Below the pieces are notes generated by a model. The model had not been told where the DNA came from, searched no databases, and worked only from the letters and a program-made list of their open reading frames with translations. This document shows, piece after piece, positions 6,733 through 10,191 of a DNA stretch of 10,191 bases. The stretch is from Gammaproteobacteria bacterium. GTDB taxonomy: Bacteria; Pseudomonadota; Gammaproteobacteria; Chromatiales; Chromatiaceae. The DNA lies in contig JAHDCB010000050.1 of NCBI GenBank assembly GCA_020630035.1, forward strand, positions 1-10,191, given 5' to 3'. The position numbers and the translations under genes are program-made. Each line of letters opens with the position of its first letter. Position 1 is the stretch's first letter.

Positions 6733-9135
6733 ATGAAACGGATCTTAATAAATGCCACGCAACCAGAAGAGGTGCGTGTTGCGATTGTCGATGGACAAAA
6801 ACTAGATAACCTCGATATTGAAGTCCCTGGTCGTGAACTGAAAAAAGCGAACCTGTATAAAGGCCGGATCACCCGGGTAGAACCCAGTCTGGAGGCTGTT
6901 TTCGTCGATTACGGCGCAGAACGCCACGGCTTTTTGCCGATGAAGGAAATCGCGCGGACCTATTTCAGCGGAACCGCAGCCGATAATGACTCAGGCGCAC
7001 GTTCCCGTGGCACGATAAATGAGGGTCAGGAACTGATTGTTCAAGTCGAAAAAGAAGAACGCGGTAATAAGGGGGCCGCCCTGACCACCTTCCCATCCCT
7101 GGCCGGGCGCTACCTGGTACTGATGCCAAACAACCCTCGTGCCGGTGGTATTTCCCGCCGGATAGACGGGCAGGAACGCTCCGACCTACGGGCTGCCATG
7201 AGCAACCTGGAAGTGCCGAATGGCATGGGGATGATCGTGCGTACCGCAGGAATCGGCAAAAGCCCGGAAGAATTACAGTGGGATCTGGATTACCTGCTGC
7301 ACCTGTGGCAAGCAATAGAAACCTCGGCGAAGGCGCACAGTGCCCCATTCCTGATCTATCAGGAAAGCGACCTGATTGTACGCACGATTCGTGACCGACT
7401 ACGGGCCGATATTGCTGAAATTGTGCTGGATGATGCCGCCGCATTCGAGCGTGCTAAGCTATTTGTACAACAAGTACTGCCACAGAATGAGCATAAGCTG
7501 AGACTGCATCAGGAAGCTGTTCCGCTATTCTCACACTATCAGGTTGAATCACAGATTGAGTCCGCCTTTTCCCGTCAGGTGCGCCTGCCGTCCGGCGGTT
7601 CAATCGTCATTGATCATACCGAAGCACTGACCGCAATTGACATTAATTCAGCGCGCGCCACCAAGGGTGCTGACATTGAAGAAACCGCTTTTTCAACCAA
7701 CTTAGAAGCGGCAGAAGAAGTCGCCCGGCAACTCCGCCTACGCGATCTGGGTGGCCTGTTTGTGATCGATTTTATTGATATGTCGATACAACGCAACCAA
7801 AACGAAGTTGAAGCGCGCTTACGCGAATGTATGCGAGAAGACCGTGCCCGCGTGCAGATCAGCACAATTTCCCGCTTCGGCCTGCTGGAGATGTCACGCC
7901 AGCGTATCCGGCCTTCACTGGGAGACTCATCCCACCAGGTCTGCCCCCGCTGCGAAGGCGAGGGTCACATTCGCAGCATTGATTCACTGGCATTGTCTAT
8001 TCTGCGACTGATTGAAGAAGCCTGCCTGAAAGAAAACACGCAGAGCGTACAGGCGCAATTACCGGTAGAAGTTGCCACCTATCTGCTGAACGAAAAGCGC
8101 CAGATGATTCTGGGTATGGAAGCTCGCCTGAAGTGTGCAGTGATATTACTACCAAATAAGCACCTGGAAACACCTGCCTACCGCATACAACGCTTACGCG
8201 TACCGAAAAACAGCGAGTCACCACGCCACCGCAGTTACCGTCAGATTGACCCACCGGCTGATTTTTACACCCGCCTGCCAACCAAGCCCACAAAAAAGAC
8301 CGCCCACAACCAACCTAAGGTACAAAATATTGTGCCTGCTTCCCCGGCCCCTCAGGCTGAACAAAAGGCATCCAAGGTAAAACAATGGCTGCACGCTCTG
8401 TTTACCCGGCAACTGGCAAAAGAATCTATTACCGTTATGGATGGCAAAGAATCCAGTGGGCGCAAAAACTCTCGTCACCCGAGCCGGCGACGCAATAACA
8501 GGAATGGCCCTCGCTCTCAGGCAACACAGCAGCGCCGCCAGCAACCTAAAGCCGAGACCGGGGCAAATACTGCACCGGCACCACAGTCGCATACGGCGGA
8601 CACCACCGCAAACCGTGAGCAACAACAACCGCCAGTAACAAAAACACCGAGGCGCAGGCGCACCAACCGTCGCCCTAACAGAGATACCAACACCGCCAAA
8701 CCACGGACAACATCTACTGACCAGTCACCGGCCACTCAGGCAACTGCACCCAAGCCCCAACACAACACCACAACACCCAGAAACGAGGCTCAGCCGCCAA
8801 AGCCTCGCAAACCTGCCACAGACAAAACCGAAACATCGCAAACCTCTGCAACACCATCTGCGACCCGGAAGAAGTCTCCGGCAGAAATCCAACCAGCCTC
8901 TGAGCCAAAGCCACGGATACAGCAGGTACGTACGCGCACGCCTGAAAAACCTACGCCCCCCGCTGCTGCACCAAAAAAACCGGCACCCACTCAGCCAAAA
9001 CCAGAGCCAGTAAAGCCTTCCGGTACAAAACCAGCGACAGTACCTAAACCACGGATGCAGCAGGTGCGGACCCGCAAAACAGCAACAACGGCCTCTGCCC
9101 CGGTTGCAACCAGCAAAGAAAAAAATAATGATTGA
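6733..9135 (+). CDS. rne: Ribonuclease E
   Basis: The essential endoribonuclease of mRNA decay and of rRNA/tRNA maturation, normally the membrane-attached scaffold of the degradosome. The N-terminal half is complete: S1 domain (about 35-125), 5'-sensor residues R170/T171 in VRTAGIGKS, catalytic D303 (TAIDINSARATKG) and D346 (IDFIDM), and the zinc-link CPRC at 404-407 that joins two protomers. The protein is 800 residues long, shorter than E. coli RNase E (1061). The tail (about 530-800) is low-complexity, rich in P, K, R, T and Q, and presumably disordered. It contains a likely amphipathic membrane-anchor helix (KVKQWLHALF, about 548-557), two arginine-rich RNA-binding-like stretches (about 576-596 and around RRRRTNRRPNR), and a duplicated PKPR-x-QQVRTR element (725-735, 771-781). 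RNase G is excluded by the long tail. No long 5' leader precedes it. Confidence 0.97.
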   Translation: MKRILINATQPEEVRVAIVDGQKLDNLDIEVPGRELKKANLYKGRITRVEPSLEAVFVDYGAERHGFLPMKEIARTYFSGTAADNDSGARSRGTINEGQELIVQVEKEERGNKGAALTTFPSLAGRYLVLMPNNPRAGGISRRIDGQERSDLRAAMSNLEVPNGMGMIVRTAGIGKSPEELQWDLDYLLHLWQAIETSAKAHSAPFLIYQESDLIVRTIRDRLRADIAEIVLDDAAAFERAKLFVQQVLPQNEHKLRLHQEAVPLFSHYQVESQIESAFSRQVRLPSGGSIVIDHTEALTAIDINSARATKGADIEETAFSTNLEAAEEVARQLRLRDLGGLFVIDFIDMSIQRNQNEVEARLRECMREDRARVQISTISRFGLLEMSRQRIRPSLGDSSHQVCPRCEGEGHIRSIDSLALSILRLIEEACLKENTQSVQAQLPVEVATYLLNEKRQMILGMEARLKCAVILLPNKHLETPAYRIQRLRVPKNSESPRHRSYRQIDPPADFYTRLPTKPTKKTAHNQPKVQNIVPASPAPQAEQKASKVKQWLHALFTRQLAKESITVMDGKESSGRKNSRHPSRRRNNRNGPRSQATQQRRQQPKAETGANTAPAPQSHTADTTANREQQQPPVTKTPRRRRTNRRPNRDTNTAKPRTTSTDQSPATQATAPKPQHNTTTPRNEAQPPKPRKPATDKTETSQTSATPSATRKKSPAEIQPASEPKPRIQQVRTRTPEKPTPPAAAPKKPAPTQPKPEPVKPSGTKPATVPKPRMQQVRTRKTATTASAPVATSKEKNND
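8905..9075 (+). repeat. Duplicated PKPR-x-QQVRTR element in the RNase E tail
   Basis: Two copies of an 11-residue basic motif, at 8905-8937 (residues 725-735) and 9043-9075 (residues 771-781), lie 46 residues apart in an otherwise diverged low-complexity tail. The nucleotide copies differ at several third positions, so the protein sequence appears conserved rather than freshly duplicated. In related RNases E short linear motifs near the C-terminus dock partners such as PNPase. A docking role here is inferred. Confidence 0.6.
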
Positions 9136-9160
9136 CAAGATATCTGCTGACTTAGAGAAT
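9132..9160 (+). promoter_or_regulatory. Sigma70-type promoter for rpsT overlapping the rne stop codon
   Basis: A perfect TTGACA (9132-9137), which includes the rne TGA stop, is followed after 17 bases by GAGAAT (9155-9160), matching four of six -10 positions. Transcription would start near 9167, about 60 bases before rpsT. The sequence just after the -10 is G+C-rich (AGTGCGGC), as in stringently controlled ribosomal promoters; that control is an inference. Confidence 0.5.
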
Positions 9161-9187
9161 AGTGCGGCTGTGTAAACTTTGCACTAT
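9159..9187 (+). terminator. 7-bp inverted repeat after rne, weak terminator or leader hairpin
   Basis: ATAGTGC (9159-9165) and GCACTAT (9181-9187) are perfect complements around a 15-base loop, followed by the T-rich CCTGTTTCTT. It could reduce read-through from rne or form part of the rpsT leader. The long loop and imperfect T-tract make it weak. Confidence 0.3.
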
Positions 9188-9216
9188 CCTGTTTCTTAAA
9201 CCTGATATATTGACTG

Positions 9217-9220
9217 AGGA
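9217..9220 (+). promoter_or_regulatory. rpsT: Shine-Dalgarno AGGA for rpsT with GTG start
   Basis: AGGA within GAGGA lies six bases before the GTG at 9227. It fixes this rare start codon, since the encoded protein then begins exactly at the conserved ANSAQTRKRARQ of S20 and no ATG is available upstream. Confidence 0.7.
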
Positions 9221-9226
9221 ATCTTC

Positions 9227-9490
9227 GTGGCCAACTCCGCACAAACCCGCAAACGCGCACGTCAGGCCGAGAAAGCGCGCCAACATAACGCCAGCCGTCG
9301 CAGTATGATGCGGAGTTATCTGAAAAAAGTCGTACACGCGATTGATAACGGCGACAAGGCATCTGCCCAGCAGGCCTACCAGACAGCCGCTCCGATTCTG
9401 GATCGACTGGCAAATCGCGGCCTGATCCATAAAAATAAGGCCGCCCGACATAAGCGACGTCTGAATGCCCAGATTAAGGCCCTGGCGTAA
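9227..9490 (+). CDS. rpsT: 30S ribosomal protein S20
   Basis: A small basic primary 16S rRNA-binding protein of the 30S subunit, 87 residues as in the family. It has the typical N-terminus MANSAQTRKRARQAEKARQHN, long helices rich in K and R, and the conserved end GLIHKNKAARHKRRLNAQIKAL. Translation starts at GTG. The E. coli gene also uses a non-ATG codon (UUG), which takes part in its autoregulation, so a similar weak-start control may exist here. It lies 91 bases downstream of rne and has its own promoter candidate. S20 mRNA is a classic RNase E substrate in E. coli, and the adjacency is notable, though its meaning is not shown by the sequence. Confidence 0.97.
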   Translation: MANSAQTRKRARQAEKARQHNASRRSMMRSYLKKVVHAIDNGDKASAQQAYQTAAPILDRLANRGLIHKNKAARHKRRLNAQIKALA

Positions 9491-9502
9491 ATAACCAGTC
9501 CG

Positions 9503-9535
9503 GTTGAGCAGGCGACAACAACCAACCTGCTCAAC
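9503..9535 (+). terminator. 10-bp perfect hairpin between rpsT and dciA
   Basis: GTTGAGCAGG (9503-9512) and CCTGCTCAAC (9526-9535) pair perfectly around a 13-base loop, 12 bases after the rpsT stop. TATCGATA and then the dciA ATG follow, with no T-run. It is therefore better viewed as a 3'-stabilising or processing hairpin, or an attenuating structure in front of dciA, than as a standard terminator. Confidence 0.5.
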
Positions 9536-9543
9536 TATCGATA

Positions 9544-10014
9544 ATGCCTGACTCATTGCAGCATTACCTGCAACAACACCCGCCATTACGCCAACTACGC
9601 ACCCGGCTACAGGAACAACAGCGACTGTTGCGACAGGTGCAGCAATGGCTTCCTGCCCCGTTATCCATTCACTGTCACAACGCTGCCTGGCAACACACCC
9701 AGCTGATACTGGCAGCAGACAGCCCGGTCTGGGCTGATCAGCTACGCTACCAGGCACCCCGTCTGCTACAACATTTACGCACCACATATCCCAGCATCTC
9801 AACTATCCGGGTATATAGTCGACCGACACTCAATCCTACCGACCTGCTTCGCCCAGCCCCGCCTGCGCAGCACCGCTGTACTCGCAAGCAGGCCCAGGTT
9901 GTCAGCGACAGCGCTTGCTATATTAAAGACCAGACACTTTGTACAGCCCTGAAAAAACTAGCGCAGACACTCAGCGCGGAAAAGAGCCAAAATCATTTCC
10001 ACTCAGCTAATTGA
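9544..10014 (+). CDS. dciA: DciA (DUF721) replicative helicase loader
   Basis: A 156-residue protein with the DUF721 core. A leading helical region (about 5-35) is followed by WLPAPLSIHCHNAAWQHTQL (35-54), LILAADSPVWADQLRYQAP (54-72) and LLQHLRTTYP. The last of these matches the family pattern of a KH-like fold with the conserved S-P-x-W-A-x-x-L-R. DciA loads the DnaB helicase during initiation in bacteria that lack DnaC or DnaI. A short C-terminal helix with IKDQTLCTALKKLAQTLS (about 127-144) resembles the D..L..AL..LA tail of gammaproteobacterial members. In many of these genomes dciA lies next to secA; here it follows rpsT by 53 bases. No Shine-Dalgarno sequence is visible, and a stable hairpin ends eight bases before the ATG, so expression may depend on coupling with, or structure of, the rpsT message. 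Its stop lies within the repeat at 10003-10025. Confidence 0.82.
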   Translation: MPDSLQHYLQQHPPLRQLRTRLQEQQRLLRQVQQWLPAPLSIHCHNAAWQHTQLILAADSPVWADQLRYQAPRLLQHLRTTYPSISTIRVYSRPTLNPTDLLRPAPPAQHRCTRKQAQVVSDSACYIKDQTLCTALKKLAQTLSAEKSQNHFHSAN

Positions 10015-10025
10015 GAACGCCCCCT
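10003..10025 (+). repeat. Copy of the ATTGAGAACGCCCCCT repeat at the dciA end
   Basis: TCAGCTAATTGAGAACG (10003-10019) is the exact complement of 2044-2060, and ATTGAGAACGCCCCCT (10010-10025) is identical to 2066-2081. The dciA stop codon (10012-10014) is inside it. The sequence thus occurs three times in the window, each time at an edge of the housekeeping block. No target duplication or transposase is visible, so its nature is undecided. Confidence 0.65.
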
Positions 10026-10191
10026 AGGGATCGGATTGGACAGATTAGCAGCCAATCAGAACGCCTGGTCGCAGAAGTGCTGCCGGAGCATGGGCAATCC
10101 TGGCAAAGTTTGCCATACCACGGTGTCATTCTGGTGGGAATGACCACGAGGGTGGTTGTGCCACCTTACTCACAGAGCGTTACCCGTCAGG
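10015..10191. other. Right-end region without a recognised gene
   Basis: No recognisable gene. A plus-strand frame is open from TTG 10011 to the window edge, after a TAA at 10008-10010. Its translation (for example ERLVAEVLPEHGQSWQSL) is not one I recognise, and there is no ATG or ribosome-binding site near its beginning, so it may be a gene remnant or non-coding. Two small inverted repeats are present: GTCATTC/GAATGAC (7-bp stem, 6-base loop) and GGTGG/CCACC (5-bp stem, 5-base loop). Confidence 0.3.

Noticed and set aside
6965..7444. 159-codon minus-strand frame inside rne
   Set aside because: Antisense to the conserved S1/5'-sensor region of RNase E; no family resemblance.
8725..9138. Long minus-strand frames opposite the rne tail
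   Set aside because: The C/A-rich low-complexity coding strand depletes stop codons on the opposite strand; the product is an implausible C/R/W-rich peptide.
9152..9802. 216-codon minus-strand frame across rpsT and dciA
   Set aside because: It is antisense to two well-recognised genes and its translation (rich in C, V, G, R) looks like a codon-bias shadow.
10003..10191. Insertion sequence starting at the repeat
   Set aside because: No transposase sequence, no target duplication and no paired terminal end can be seen in the window, so only a repeat is reported.
1..10191. CRISPR array, tRNA or rRNA genes
   Set aside because: No regularly spaced repeats and no cloverleaf or rRNA-like sequence were seen on either strand.

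Overview
The window looks like a chromosomal segment of a non-enteric gammaproteobacterium. A block of housekeeping genes with gammaproteobacterial signatures (bases 2087 to 10014) is flanked by what looks like accessory DNA on the left and by unassigned sequence on the right. RNase E keeps both catalytic aspartates (D303, D346) and both zinc-link cysteines (C404, C407) at the residue numbers known from E. coli. rluC is divergent from rne, as in E. coli. The presence of dciA, instead of a dnaC-type helicase loader, points away from the Enterobacteriaceae. Genus cannot be decided from the sequence alone.

Left accessory part (1-1970). The 3' part of an AT-rich gene encodes an AAA_13-type (PrrC/RloC-like) ABC-family ATPase with a zinc-hook CxxC, an ABC signature, Walker B, H-loop and a C-terminal R-x3-E ... 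S-H motif. It faces a minus-strand vapB-like ribbon-helix-helix antitoxin gene. The partner vapC toxin is cut off after about 14 codons of PIN-domain sequence, close to the end of the ATPase gene. This region is visibly richer in A+T than the core block.

Boundary (about 1971-2086). There are two consecutive strong inverted repeats. The second is built from a sequence (ATTGAGAACGCCCCCT and a partial inverted copy) that recurs at 10003-10025, exactly at the other edge of the housekeeping block.

Minus-strand operon (6688 to 2087): rluC, then valS, then ppsR. rluC and valS are 1 base apart, and valS and ppsR overlap by an ATGA. It carries 23S rRNA pseudouridylation, valine charging of tRNA, and a phosphoenolpyruvate synthase regulatory kinase/phosphorylase.

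Plus-strand genes (6733 to 10014): rne, rpsT and dciA. They encode RNase E, ribosomal protein S20 (GTG start) and the replicative helicase loader. The rluC/rne divergent gap is only 44 bases. A good sigma70-type promoter for rpsT overlaps the rne stop codon.

Right end (10015-10191). No gene is recognised. One plus-strand frame is open to the window edge, and two small inverted repeats are present.
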